A stretch of DNA of 53,092 bases, from the NCBI GenBank assembly GCA_903878415.1, contig CAIRHO010000047.1, positions 1 to 53,092 of the forward strand, given 5' to 3'. Shown here in pieces: positions 34,525 through 42,408 of this stretch. Each line of letters begins with the position of its first letter. Within the stretch, counting starts at the first letter, position 1. The notes under the pieces were generated by a model. That model saw nothing but the letters and a program-made list of their open reading frames with translations. It ran no database searches and had not been told where the DNA came from. Position numbers and translations under genes: made by a program. The stretch is from an uncultured Actinomycetes bacterium. Lineage in GTDB: Bacteria; Actinomycetota; Actinomycetes; Nanopelagicales; Nanopelagicaceae.

Positions 34525-34938
34525 TTATAGCGAGAAGAAAGCTCCAGTTATAGAAGCGCCGATATCGGCACCTGATCCAACTAGAACGAAGATAATTAGC
34601 GCTGCGCCTGCTAGTGAGAGATTTTTAAAGAATGAAGCAGTCTCGCCTTGTTTAGCAGTTGCATCATCGATAGTCCAGAAGTTATGCATCGTGAATGCGC
34701 TAACGAGGCAGAAGATTGCGATTAGAAGCGCACCAAGATCTGCGTAGATACCGAGAGCAACATAAAGCCCACCGACAAGGATCATTAGTCCACTTAATGG
34801 AACCGCAATCTTTGCTGCAGGCAATTTCTTATATTGTGCGTAACCAACCATGGCACTGCTCTTTGTGAAGTGCATGAGGCCTGAGTTAACGAAGATAAGC
34901 GCAAATAGAATGCGGCCAATAATGAGAACGATATCCAT
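34525..34938 (-). CDS. DoxX family membrane protein
   Basis: A 137-residue protein with four predicted membrane helices and the DoxX N-terminal block (GRILFALIFVNSGLMHF). Some DoxX proteins take part in thiosulfate/quinone oxidation or thiol redox defence; nothing here narrows the role. AGGA lies 6 bases before the ATG. The 5' leader can form a long hairpin (34949-34990) directly in front of the Shine-Dalgarno. The terminator downstream isolates it from the arsenic genes. Confidence 0.82.
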   Translation of the reverse strand: MDIVLIIGRILFALIFVNSGLMHFTKSSAMVGYAQYKKLPAAKIAVPLSGLMILVGGLYVALGIYADLGALLIAIFCLVSAFTMHNFWTIDDATAKQGETASFFKNLSLAGAALIIFVLVGSGADIGASITGAFFSL

Positions 34939-34948
34939 TGATTTCCTT

Positions 34949-34990
34949 TACGAAGTAGGGGAGTCCGGGTGAGCTCCGAGTACTTTCGTA
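34949..34990 (-). promoter_or_regulatory. Hairpin in the doxX leader
   Basis: Minus strand: TACGAAAGTA ... TACTTCGTA with one bulge forms the outer stem and GGAG/CTCC an inner stem. The AAAGGA Shine-Dalgarno follows at once, so folding could affect translation. Confidence 0.35.
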
Positions 34991-35056
34991 GGATGGCAGG
35001 ATTTGGTTGAATTTTCAACTAATTTCAATCCGTGTCGCGTCTAGTTCTTAAATTAC

Positions 35057-35101
35057 TTGCCTCTGTCAGAGGCGCTCGCTAGAGTTCGAACAAATGTTCG
35101 A
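35057..35101 (+). promoter_or_regulatory. SOS-controlled promoter with LexA box over the start codon
   Basis: -35 TTGCCT (35057-35062), 17-base spacer, -10 TAGAGT (35080-35085), and a perfect LexA palindrome TCGAAC-AAAT-GTTCGA at 35086-35101. The DUF6504 ATG (35094-35096) lies inside the palindrome, so the mRNA is predicted to be leaderless and LexA would cover the transcription start. TCGAAC-N4-GTTCGA is the mycobacterial/actinobacterial SOS consensus. Confidence 0.88.
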
Positions 35102-35411
35102 AAACGCCCTCAACCCAGAAATCGGCCCAGAAATCGTTCTATACGACGGGGAGCCGATCGAATTCACCTATCGCGGCCGCAGGTTTCGAATCCATGCCGT
35201 GCTCTCTAGCTGGCGCGAAGCCGGCGGCTGGTGGAATCGCGCTAGCGATGGAAATTACCGACCAGATGATGGTTCGCGTGCGCTCTGGCGAGTAGAAGCG
35301 GCTCCGATTGGTGCGCTCGCTACCTTTGAAATCGAACGCGATGAAGTCAGTGAAAAAACTGGCGAATTACGTTGGCGAATTCGCCCAAGTTCTCGCGCTA
35401 CTCGCAACTAG
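35094..35411 (+). CDS. DUF6504 family protein
   Basis: A 105-residue protein of unknown function, often encoded beside error-prone polymerases in actinobacteria (recalled). Seen: a conserved core EPIEFTYRGRRFRIHAVLSSWREAGGWW split over residues about 21-48 with many Trp and Arg, and a following LWRVEA strand. No membrane helix or catalytic motif. It is first in the SOS operon, 6 bases before dnaE2, suggesting an accessory role in mutagenic DNA synthesis. The start codon lies within the LexA box. Confidence 0.8.
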   Translation: MFENALNPEIGPEIVLYDGEPIEFTYRGRRFRIHAVLSSWREAGGWWNRASDGNYRPDDGSRALWRVEAAPIGALATFEIERDEVSEKTGELRWRIRPSSRATRN

Positions 35412-35417
35412 GTATTT

Positions 35418-38400
35418 ATGTTTACCCATCTTCACATGGCTAGCGGCTATTCATTTAAATATGGCACCCACTTACCAGATGCAATTGTAGAACGAGCTGC
35501 GGAATTTGAAATGAAATCGTTAGCACTTACTGATCGCGATGGACTAGCTGGCGCAATCAGATTTGTAGAGAGTTGCCAGAAGTACAACGTTAGCCCAATT
35601 TTGGGTGTTGATTTAAAATATAAAATTAACGGTACAAAATCTCGGATTACTTTAATCGCTAAATCTGGCGGCGGTTGGAGATCTTTAGTTCGCTTAGTAA
35701 CTGCAATTAATACTTTTGATCCAGAGAAGCCGATACTAACTATAGATTTGTTACAGAAGTTTTCAACTTATACTAAAGATTTATTAGCTCTACACGGAAG
35801 TGAATCTGCAATTTCGCAAGCTTTAGTTAAGCGCGATTATAAAAAAGCTATGGCGATTTTTAATAGCGGAGACAAACTTTTTGCAGATCAAGCGATTGAA
35901 TGCGTTTCACATTTAGCTGCTGGTGATGGTCCTTACTCCACAACGCACGCTGGGCGGATGTTGGGATTTGCTAGGGATAATGACTTACCAGCAGTGATAA
36001 GCAATGCAGCTCGAATGTTAGATCGAAGTGATGGCCCAGTTGCGGATATTTTAGATTGCTCACGAAATTTAGCGCCGCTTCATGAAAGTAATGTAGAGCG
36101 AAGAAATAGCGAAGGTTTTTTCAAGAACAGCAAAGAGATGGTTGCGATTGCAGATTTAATTTCTAGAGCTGCTGGAGAGCGTAATTCTCGCCATTTACTA
36201 AAGGAAACCGCGGCTTGGGCAGAGCGCGCAATACTTTCACCGGTTAGTGATCTTGGTTTAGGTGCGATTCATTTACCAGAACACCATGTTGTTGGAGCAA
36301 AAGATGAATTAGATATGGCGCGATTATTTCGAGAGCGCTGTTTTTCTGGTTTGAATTGGCGATATGGCGCATCTACATTATTAAAAAAAGCGGAGGCGCG
36401 GCTTGAAGATGAGTTAACTACAGTTCGCACCCTTGGCTACGAATCATATTTTCTAACCGTTGCCGACATTACCGATACTGCGAGAGCGAGTGGAATTCGA
36501 GTTGCTGCGAGAGGGAGTGGTGCTGGTTCATTAATTTGTCATGTACTTGGAATTTCTGGAGTGGAACCGATTGCTCATGGTTTATTGATGGAGCGTTTCT
36601 GTTCGCCACTTCGGCGGGCGTTGCCAGATATTGATATCGATGTTGAATCAGCTCGCCGGTTAGAAATATATAACCAAGTATTTAGTAAATATGGCGATCC
36701 AAATTGGCGAAAACCCGGAAACAGTTCAAGGTGCGCAACAGTCGCGATGGTTGATACTTATAGAGCGCGCCATGCAATTCGTGATACTGGTGCAGCTCTT
36801 GGTTTACCACCGATGGAGATAGATTTAATTGCAAAATCAATTCCGCATGTTAGAGCAAGGAATATTTCGCAAGCTTTAGATAATTTGCCCGAGCTGAAGA
36901 ATTTAAATTTAAATACTCCGCTAATAAAAATGGCAATTGGGCTAGCAGAACGACTTGATGGCCTGCCACGAAATCTTTCGATGCATCCATGTGCAATTGT
37001 CTTATCCGATGGCGCTTTTTTAGATCGAGCGCCAATTCAAATAAATGCCAGTGGTTACCCAATGGTTCAATTTGATAAAGATGATGTAGAAGCAATTGGG
37101 TTATTGAAGTTGGATGTACTTGGAGTCCGGATGCAATCTTCGCTCTCGTATGCAGTTCAGGAAATTGAGCGGAGTCAGGGGATAACGGTAGATTTGGATT
37201 CAATACCGCTAGATGATCCAAAGACTTTCGAGTTAATCCAATCCACAAAGACGTTGGGCCTATTCCAGATTGAAAGCCCAGGACAGCGTGAACTAATTGG
37301 AAAGTTTGCACCGGAAACTTTTACAGATTTGATTATTGATATTTCGCTCTTCCGTCCGGGTCCAGTAAAGAGCGACATGATTAAGCCATTCCTAAATGCG
37401 CGCCATGGTTGGAAGTCACCTCAGATATTTCATCCCGATTTGTATGAAGCTCTTCATGAGACTGAAGGTGTTGTGGTATTTCATGAACAGGTGATTCGAA
37501 TCATTTCTACGTTGACCGGCATTTCATTTGCAGAAGCAGACGAGAAACGGCGTGCGCTTAGCTCTCCGGAAGGGCAGCAAGAAGTTTGCGATTGGTTTTA
37601 TCCAGCAGCTCTTTCAAAAGGTTACCAACTGCCAGTTGTTACTGAAATTTGGGAGGTACTTCGCGCTTTTGCATCTTTCGGATTTTGCAAAGCCCATGCT
37701 GCTGCTTTTGCGCTACCTACATACCAATCCGCTTGGTTAAAAACCCATTACCCAGCAGCTTTTTTAGCAGGAGTCTTAACTCACGATCCGGGTATGTATC
37801 CGAAGCGGTTGATGATGGATGAAGTTCGCCAACTTGGAATTGGGATTGGTGTTGTTGATGTAAACCACTCAACTCGTAACCATAGAGTGGAAGTAGTCGG
37901 CGGTAGAGAATCAATCCGCCTCGCACTTCAAGATATATCTGGGATTAGCGACGGCGAAATTACTTCGATTGAGAACGGGCAACCATATTTGGACCTTGCA
38001 GATTTTGTTAGGCGATCTGGAGCTAGCCAGCCAATCTGTGAAGCCTTAGTTTTAATTGGAGGATTTGACTCACTGTATAACGGTTTAAACCGTCGCGATC
38101 TCTTACTCAATGTAAATGACCTTTATCGATGGTCGCGCTCTGCAACTCGCTTAGGAGGTGGCCAATTAACTTTAGGATTTACACCGGAACTCGAAGCTAG
38201 TGGGTTACCAAAAATGACAAAGCGCGAAAAAGTTAGCTACGAGCTAGATCATTTAGGAATGGATGTATCGCACCATGTAATCGAATTTTATGCAGCATTT
38301 CTAAATGAGATTGGAGCAGTCAGATCAAGCGAGCTTTTGGCACAACGTTCTGAATCCAGCGTCTTGGTTGCTGGAATTAAAGTCGCGCTACAAACTCCAC

Positions 38401-38645
38401 CAGTTCGTTCTGGCCGCCGGGTTATTTTTTTAACTCTTAACGATGGTTACGGGTGTAGCGATATAACTTTTTTTGAAGATATGCAGAGCTCATACGCCCA
38501 ACTTTTATATGGATCATCACTCTTTCTAATTAGGGGGATTATCCGTCGAACTGGTGCCCGCGGAATCTCGCTTCGCGCAACTGGGGCGTGGGAATTATCA
38601 GCGGAATTCGAAAAATGGCGTAACCTCACAGTTTGTGAGCGGTGA
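35418..38645 (+). CDS. dnaE2: Error-prone DNA polymerase, DnaE2 (ImuC) type alpha subunit
   Basis: C-family polymerase used in damage tolerance. Seen: 1075 residues; N-terminal PHP domain (FTHLHMASGYSFKYG, LALTDRDGLAGAIRF), polymerase core with catalytic acids in PDIDID (403-408), GSGAGSLICHVLGI, FGFCKAHAAAFALPTYQ and a C-terminal OB-fold (VLVAGIKVALQTPP). SOS-box control and the DUF6504/dinB neighbours separate it from the replicative DnaE. The first PHP His motif is intact, but no proofreading activity is implied. dinB starts 1 base after its stop. Confidence 0.92.
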   Translation: MFTHLHMASGYSFKYGTHLPDAIVERAAEFEMKSLALTDRDGLAGAIRFVESCQKYNVSPILGVDLKYKINGTKSRITLIAKSGGGWRSLVRLVTAINTFDPEKPILTIDLLQKFSTYTKDLLALHGSESAISQALVKRDYKKAMAIFNSGDKLFADQAIECVSHLAAGDGPYSTTHAGRMLGFARDNDLPAVISNAARMLDRSDGPVADILDCSRNLAPLHESNVERRNSEGFFKNSKEMVAIADLISRAAGERNSRHLLKETAAWAERAILSPVSDLGLGAIHLPEHHVVGAKDELDMARLFRERCFSGLNWRYGASTLLKKAEARLEDELTTVRTLGYESYFLTVADITDTARASGIRVAARGSGAGSLICHVLGISGVEPIAHGLLMERFCSPLRRALPDIDIDVESARRLEIYNQVFSKYGDPNWRKPGNSSRCATVAMVDTYRARHAIRDTGAALGLPPMEIDLIAKSIPHVRARNISQALDNLPELKNLNLNTPLIKMAIGLAERLDGLPRNLSMHPCAIVLSDGAFLDRAPIQINASGYPMVQFDKDDVEAIGLLKLDVLGVRMQSSLSYAVQEIERSQGITVDLDSIPLDDPKTFELIQSTKTLGLFQIESPGQRELIGKFAPETFTDLIIDISLFRPGPVKSDMIKPFLNARHGWKSPQIFHPDLYEALHETEGVVVFHEQVIRIISTLTGISFAEADEKRRALSSPEGQQEVCDWFYPAALSKGYQLPVVTEIWEVLRAFASFGFCKAHAAAFALPTYQSAWLKTHYPAAFLAGVLTHDPGMYPKRLMMDEVRQLGIGIGVVDVNHSTRNHRVEVVGGRESIRLALQDISGISDGEITSIENGQPYLDLADFVRRSGASQPICEALVLIGGFDSLYNGLNRRDLLLNVNDLYRWSRSATRLGGGQLTLGFTPELEASGLPKMTKREKVSYELDHLGMDVSHHVIEFYAAFLNEIGAVRSSELLAQRSESSVLVAGIKVALQTPPVRSGRRVIFLTLNDGYGCSDITFFEDMQSSYAQLLYGSSLFLIRGIIRRTGARGISLRATGAWELSAEFEKWRNLTVCER

Positions 38646-38646
38646 G

Positions 38647-39855
38647 ATGGAAATTAACCAAGCGCTACCAACAATTCTTCATGTTGATATGGATGCCTTT
38701 TATGCATCAGTGGCTGAGTTAGATAACCCGCAATATAAAGGTAAACCACTGGTTGTTGGCGCTGGTGCAAGAAGCGTGGTGCTATCGGCAAATTATGCAG
38801 CGCGTAAATTTGGAATCCGTGCTGCTATGCCGGTAGGCAGAGCACAACGCATGGCACCGCATGCAATTTTTTTAGCGCCAGACCATAAAAGGTATAGCGA
38901 AATTTCGGAACGAATAATGGAAATTTTTAGTAAGTACACGCCACTGGTTGAACCAATCTCACTTGATGAAGCGTTTCTAGATGTGAGTGGCTCTGAAAAG
39001 TTATTTGGAACTGGGCGTGAAATTGCAATCGCAATCCGTAAAGAAATTGAGACACAAGAGGGCATAACTTGCTCGGTGGGAATTGCGACTTCAAAGTTCA
39101 TTGCAAAATTAGCATCAAGCCGGTGCAAACCTAACGGAATGTTAGAAATTGCTCACGATCGGGTGCTCTCATTTCTACACCCACTGCCCGTATCTGAAAT
39201 TTGGGGAGTTGGCCCAAAAACTAACGAGGAGTTACTAAGATTAGGGTTAAGAAGTGTTGCTGATATAGCAAATACACCAAGGCAGACTTTAATCCGCGCA
39301 TTAGGCGAAGCCACTGGATCTGCACTTTATGAATTAGCTTGGGGCAGAGATTATCGAGATGTAATTACAGACGAACCAGAGAAAAGTATTAGCGCCGCCG
39401 AAACTTTTGCATACGATTTAGAGAACGAAGAAGAAATTCTCCGAGAATACTTACGGCTTTGTGAGAAAGCGACTTCGAGAATGCGCGCTCGAAATTTACG
39501 GGCAAAAACTATTTCGATAAAAGTTAGATTCGCTGATTTCAAAACTATTTCAAGATCAAAAACTTTCTCACTTGCAATTAATGGAACCCAGGAAACATTT
39601 GCGGTTGTAAAACAACTTTATAAAGCGCTAGACATCGGCGGTGCAAGATTGCGATTAGTCGGCGTTGGACTCGAAAATCTGGTGGAGAGCGAGGGAGTTG
39701 CCCACCAACCGCTCCTAGGTGAGCGTGAAATTGGCTGGGCAGAAGCGGAAGCGGCAGTCGATAAGGCAAGTGCCCGCTTTGGCAGCGGTTCAATTAGGCC
39801 AGCCAGGTTGGTAGAAAGTGAATCCACACCAAGTTCTGAGCAAGAAACTAATTAA
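38647..39855 (+). CDS. dinB: Y-family DNA polymerase IV
   Basis: Translesion polymerase. Seen: 402 residues from ATG 38647; ILHVDMDAFYASVAE and SLDEAFLDVS hold the catalytic Asp/Glu residues; GIATSKFIAKLAS and WGVGPKTNEELLRLGL follow; little-finger domain to about residue 345. The C-terminal clamp-binding position reads QPLLG rather than the usual QLxLF. It replaces ImuB, the inactive Y-family partner normally found with DnaE2. An upstream in-frame extension (from 38554) is inside dnaE2 and rejected. Confidence 0.94.
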   Translation: MEINQALPTILHVDMDAFYASVAELDNPQYKGKPLVVGAGARSVVLSANYAARKFGIRAAMPVGRAQRMAPHAIFLAPDHKRYSEISERIMEIFSKYTPLVEPISLDEAFLDVSGSEKLFGTGREIAIAIRKEIETQEGITCSVGIATSKFIAKLASSRCKPNGMLEIAHDRVLSFLHPLPVSEIWGVGPKTNEELLRLGLRSVADIANTPRQTLIRALGEATGSALYELAWGRDYRDVITDEPEKSISAAETFAYDLENEEEILREYLRLCEKATSRMRARNLRAKTISIKVRFADFKTISRSKTFSLAINGTQETFAVVKQLYKALDIGGARLRLVGVGLENLVESEGVAHQPLLGEREIGWAEAEAAVDKASARFGSGSIRPARLVESESTPSSEQETN

Positions 39856-39861
39856 TTCGAC

Positions 39862-39896
39862 TTTAACAGTGAGTAATACTGGACTAGTGTGCGGTT
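39862..39896 (+). promoter_or_regulatory. Leaderless promoter of the DUF3040 gene
   Basis: TAGTGT at 39885-39890 lies 6 bases before the ATG. TTAACA at 39863-39868 is a good -35 (16-base spacer). Confidence 0.55.
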
Positions 39897-40253
39897 ATGC
39901 CTCTTTCCGAACATGAAAAGAAGCTTCTTGCCGAGATGGAAGAAGCGCTTTCAGTCGATGATCCGCGCTTAGTTTCAACGCTAACCGGTCGCGCCCGGAC
40001 CCCCGCGAAAAGTCGGATTTTACTTGGCCTAGCTCTTCTCGCTCTTGGCTTAATTACGCTCTTAAGCGGCCTTATTTCACAGACAATTCCGCTCGGCATC
40101 CTTGGATTTATTATTGCGCTTTCCGGAGTAGTCCTAGCAATTTCAAATTTAGCTACCCCGCAATTTGGAGCACCTGGCAAAAGTACAAAGGCAAAAAAGA
40201 GTGGCTGGAGCGCTCGATTAGAAGAACGTTGGGATCGCCGAAATTACGAATGA
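39897..40253 (+). CDS. DUF3040 family membrane protein
   Basis: Small actinobacterial protein (118 residues) commonly encoded just before mraZ. Seen: the N-terminal family signature MPLSEHEKKLLAEMEEAL, two adjacent membrane helices (about 40-60 and 65-85) and a basic C-terminus. Function unknown; the DUF3040 gene's steady position next to the dcw cluster hints at envelope or division work. A terminator follows. Confidence 0.88.
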   Translation: MPLSEHEKKLLAEMEEALSVDDPRLVSTLTGRARTPAKSRILLGLALLALGLITLLSGLISQTIPLGILGFIIALSGVVLAISNLATPQFGAPGKSTKAKKSGWSARLEERWDRRNYE

Positions 40254-40275
40254 TTAAGCGTTAATTCAGAGCCTT

Positions 40276-40303
40276 AACCCGCCTCGACCAGGCGGGTTTT
40301 TTT
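40276..40303 (+). terminator. Intrinsic terminator after the DUF3040 gene
   Basis: AACCCGCCT-CGACC-AGGCGGGTT stem followed by a T-run (40297-40303). It separates this gene from the dcw promoter. Confidence 0.9.
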
Positions 40304-40328
40304 GCGCCCAAAAACAACTCCGACCATG

Positions 40329-40405
40329 TGGGGAGTGGTGGGGTTGGAAAGGGAAATAAATGGGGATAGGTGGTTGAAAATGGGGGGAAAGGGAGTAAAG
40401 TGGTG
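40329..40405 (+). promoter_or_regulatory. Long MraZ-type repeat array over the dcw promoter
   Basis: TGGGG or close variants begin at 40329, 40339, 40361, 40371 (TGGTT), 40381 and 40401 (TGGTG), with AGGGA at 40350 and 40390: about eight units 9-11 bases apart. MraZ is known to bind three or four TGGGN repeats spaced by 5 bases, i.e. the same 10-base period. -35 TTGAAA (40374-40379) and -10 TAAAGT (40396-40401), 16-base spacer, lie inside the array, so MraZ binding should block RNA polymerase. Confidence 0.75.
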
Positions 40406-40411
40406 ATTTAA

Positions 40412-40429
40412 GCGGGACGGGGGTCTCGC
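40412..40429 (+). promoter_or_regulatory. Short hairpin in the mraZ leader
   Basis: GCGGGA-CGGGGG-TCTCGC can pair over 6 bases (one G-T wobble). It lies between the predicted transcription start and the GGGAGG Shine-Dalgarno at 40441-40446. Confidence 0.3.
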
Positions 40430-40451
40430 AAGGCTAAACGGGGAGGTTCTT

Positions 40452-40883
40452 ATGTTTCTTGGCACTCATGAACCTCGCTTAGATGAAAAAGGCCGATTAA
40501 TTCTTCCCGCCAAATTCCGTGATGAACTAGCTAGTGGTTTAGTAATAACTAAAGGACAAGAACGTTGTCTATATGTATTTCCGGCAACTGAATTTCACAC
40601 AATTACTGAACAACTACGCCAGACGCCATTAACTGCAAAATCATCGCGCGATTACATGCGTGTGATGTTTGCGGGTGCACATGATGAGATTCCAGATAAA
40701 CAAGGTCGCGTAACCATTCCGTCTGGTTTACGCGACTATGCAGGTCTTGCAAAAGATTGCGTTGTAATCGGTGCAAATACTCGCGTTGAAATCTGGGATG
40801 CAACATCTTGGAAAACATATCTCGCAGATCGCGAAAAGAATTTCGCAGAAGTTTCTGAGGAGGTATTTCCGGGCCTCTTTTAA
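40452..40883 (+). CDS. mraZ: Transcriptional regulator MraZ
   Basis: DNA-binding repressor of the dcw cluster, including its own gene. Seen: 143 residues with two SpoVT-AbrB-like halves: [26 protein letters not shown] (split: residues 1-14 and 15-26) and the second at about 77-100 ([20 protein letters not shown]). GGGAGG 5 bases before the ATG is the strongest Shine-Dalgarno in the window. First gene of the cluster. Confidence 0.96.
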   Translation: MFLGTHEPRLDEKGRLILPAKFRDELASGLVITKGQERCLYVFPATEFHTITEQLRQTPLTAKSSRDYMRVMFAGAHDEIPDKQGRVTIPSGLRDYAGLAKDCVVIGANTRVEIWDATSWKTYLADREKNFAEVSEEVFPGLF

Positions 40884-40895
40884 GCCTTAAAAAAT

Positions 40896-40994
40896 CTATC
40901 TATTTTGGCCACTGCCGACCTTTCGAAAACGGCGCCACTTCCCCGGTGCCGTTTACCCCCAGATCCGTCGGCCGGCAGTGACCAAAGTAGATAG
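40896..40994 (+). ncRNA. Large nested inverted repeat between mraZ and rsmH
   Basis: Outer arms 40896-40917 and 40973-40994 are 22 bases each and pair except for one C-A mismatch and one wobble (both begin/end CTATCTA/TAGATAG, with CACTGCCG/CGGCAGTG inside). A second hairpin sits within: AAACGGCGCC-ACTTCCCC-GGTGCCGTTT (40927-40954). GCCGAC/GTCGGC (40914-40919, 40967-40972) allow an alternative register. In the mRNA this would be a stable leader before rsmH; a conserved mraW RNA motif is known in actinobacteria at this place. No coding potential seen. Confidence 0.6.
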
Positions 40995-41053
40995 CAAATC
41001 GGAAATAAAGAAATAAAAGTTTTTTTGGGAAATAGTTATGAAAGGGGAAGTAG

Positions 41054-41998
41054 ATGCAAGTACATAAGTCCGTCATGTTAGACCGTTGCATTACTTTGCT
41101 CACTCCAGCTATAGAACGAAATTCGAATCCAATTGTTATTGATGCAACGTTGGGACTTGGCGGCCATTCAAAAGCAATACTTGAAAAATTTCCACAAGTT
41201 AAAATTGTTGGCCTTGATCGCGATCAGAGCGCGATGAAAATCGCAAAAGAGAATTTACAAGAATTTGCAGAGCGAATAACCATCATTCACGCAGTTTATG
41301 ACGAGCTACCTTCAGTTCTTGATTCTCTTGGCTTTAAGAAGGTAGATGGAATTCTTTTTGACCTTGGTGTTTCATCTCTGCAATTAGATGAAGCAGAACG
41401 CGGCTTCTCATATTCTCATTTAGCTCCACTTGATATGCGGATGGATCAATCGGATCCGCTCTCGGCTGCAGTGGTTTTAAATACATATACCAAAGGCGAA
41501 TTAGTGCGGGTATTACGTAATTATGGTGAAGAAAAATTTGCATCAAGAATTGCGGATAACATAATTAAGGCTCGAGCTAGCGGACTTCTTAACAATACAA
41601 AAGACTTAGCCGAATTAGTGAAATCAAGTATTCCAGCAGCTACACGTCGCACTGGCGGTAACCCAGCAAAGCGTACTTTTCAAGCACTTCGAATTGAAGT
41701 AAATAATGAATTGAAAGTTCTGGAAACTGCAATTCCAGCTGCGCTTGATCGGCTAAGCGTTGGTGGCCGGATGGTAGTTATGTCGTTCCAGTCCCTCGAA
41801 GATCGAATCGTAAAGCGATTTTTTGCTGATGCTTCTGAGTCCAAATCTCCACGTGGGTTACCGGTAGAGATGGCCGAGTTCGCTGCTAAATATAATTTGG
41901 TATTCCGCGGCAGCGAAAGTGCAAGCGATGAAGAAATTGAAAGTAATTCAAGAGCGCAGTCTGTGAAATTGCGTGCAATCGAGCGGATTGCAGCATGA
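41054..41998 (+). CDS. rsmH: 16S rRNA (cytosine-1402 N4) methyltransferase
   Basis: SAM-dependent methylation of C1402 in the ribosomal P site. Also known as mraW. Seen: 314 residues; SAM motif DATLGLGGHSKAIL, FDLGVSSLQLDEAERGFSY, PLDMRMDQ and the C-terminal NNELKVLE and RMVVMSFQSLEDRIVK blocks. AAGGGGAAG precedes the ATG. Its stop overlaps ftsL (ATGA). Preceded by the large structured element. Confidence 0.96.
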   Translation: MQVHKSVMLDRCITLLTPAIERNSNPIVIDATLGLGGHSKAILEKFPQVKIVGLDRDQSAMKIAKENLQEFAERITIIHAVYDELPSVLDSLGFKKVDGILFDLGVSSLQLDEAERGFSYSHLAPLDMRMDQSDPLSAAVVLNTYTKGELVRVLRNYGEEKFASRIADNIIKARASGLLNNTKDLAELVKSSIPAATRRTGGNPAKRTFQALRIEVNNELKVLETAIPAALDRLSVGGRMVVMSFQSLEDRIVKRFFADASESKSPRGLPVEMAEFAAKYNLVFRGSESASDEEIESNSRAQSVKLRAIERIAA

Positions 41999-42408
41999 TG
42001 GCACTTCGCAACTTAGCGCCTAGGGTTGAACTCTCGCCTCGCAAATTAAGAAAGCAATCAACTAAGGCTTTCTTAAAGATTGTTCCAGATTTAAGTATTG
42101 ATAGCGCTCCTGGAACTAGCAAAGCATTTGTTGCTTTTATTTTAGGAATATTTGGAGTTGGCTTCGCGGCGCTACTTACAATAAACACATTATTAACGCA
42201 AGACGCTATCAAAATACAAACGCTCAAGATTGAATCGCTTGCTATAAATGAAAACCGTGAAGCAATTCTAAAAGAAGTAGAGCGCCTCGCAAGCCCGGAG
42301 GAATTAGCAACCGCGGCCATAATGTTAAATATGCGACCTTCGCAATCGCCTGAATTTCTAAATTTGGATCCTTCAAGCAAGCCGGCAGAACTGGCGTTAA
42401 AACCATGA
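41995..42408 (+). CDS. ftsL: FtsL-like septum protein
   Basis: Small bitopic division protein that with FtsB/FtsQ activates FtsW-FtsI. Seen: 137 residues; basic cytoplasmic N-terminus (RKLRKQSTK), one membrane helix at about 42-63 (FVAFILGIFGVGFAALLTI), then an extracellular coiled-coil stretch (IKIQTLKIESLAINENREAI). Sequence identity in this family is low, so the call rests on size, topology and position between rsmH and ftsI (ATGA overlaps on both sides). Confidence 0.82.
   Translation: MMALRNLAPRVELSPRKLRKQSTKAFLKIVPDLSIDSAPGTSKAFVAFILGIFGVGFAALLTINTLLTQDAIKIQTLKIESLAINENREAILKEVERLASPEELATAAIMLNMRPSQSPEFLNLDPSSKPAELALKP

Noticed and set aside
36850-37311. 153-codon antisense frame inside dnaE2
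   Set aside because: It overlaps the conserved polymerase core completely and shows no domain or start signal; a shadow of codon bias.
40329-40387. G-quadruplex in the dcw promoter
   Set aside because: G-runs are present, but one loop is about 8 bases and several units have only two G; the strict 10-base period and TGGGG consensus fit MraZ sites better.
40329-40405. CRISPR-like short repeats
   Set aside because: Units are 5 bases with 10-base period, far too short, and no spacers or cas genes.
40274-40465. Minus-strand reading frame of 63 codons across the mraZ promoter
   Set aside because: It is Pro/Ser/Phe-rich only because it reads the G-rich repeat array backwards; no ribosome site and no family resemblance.
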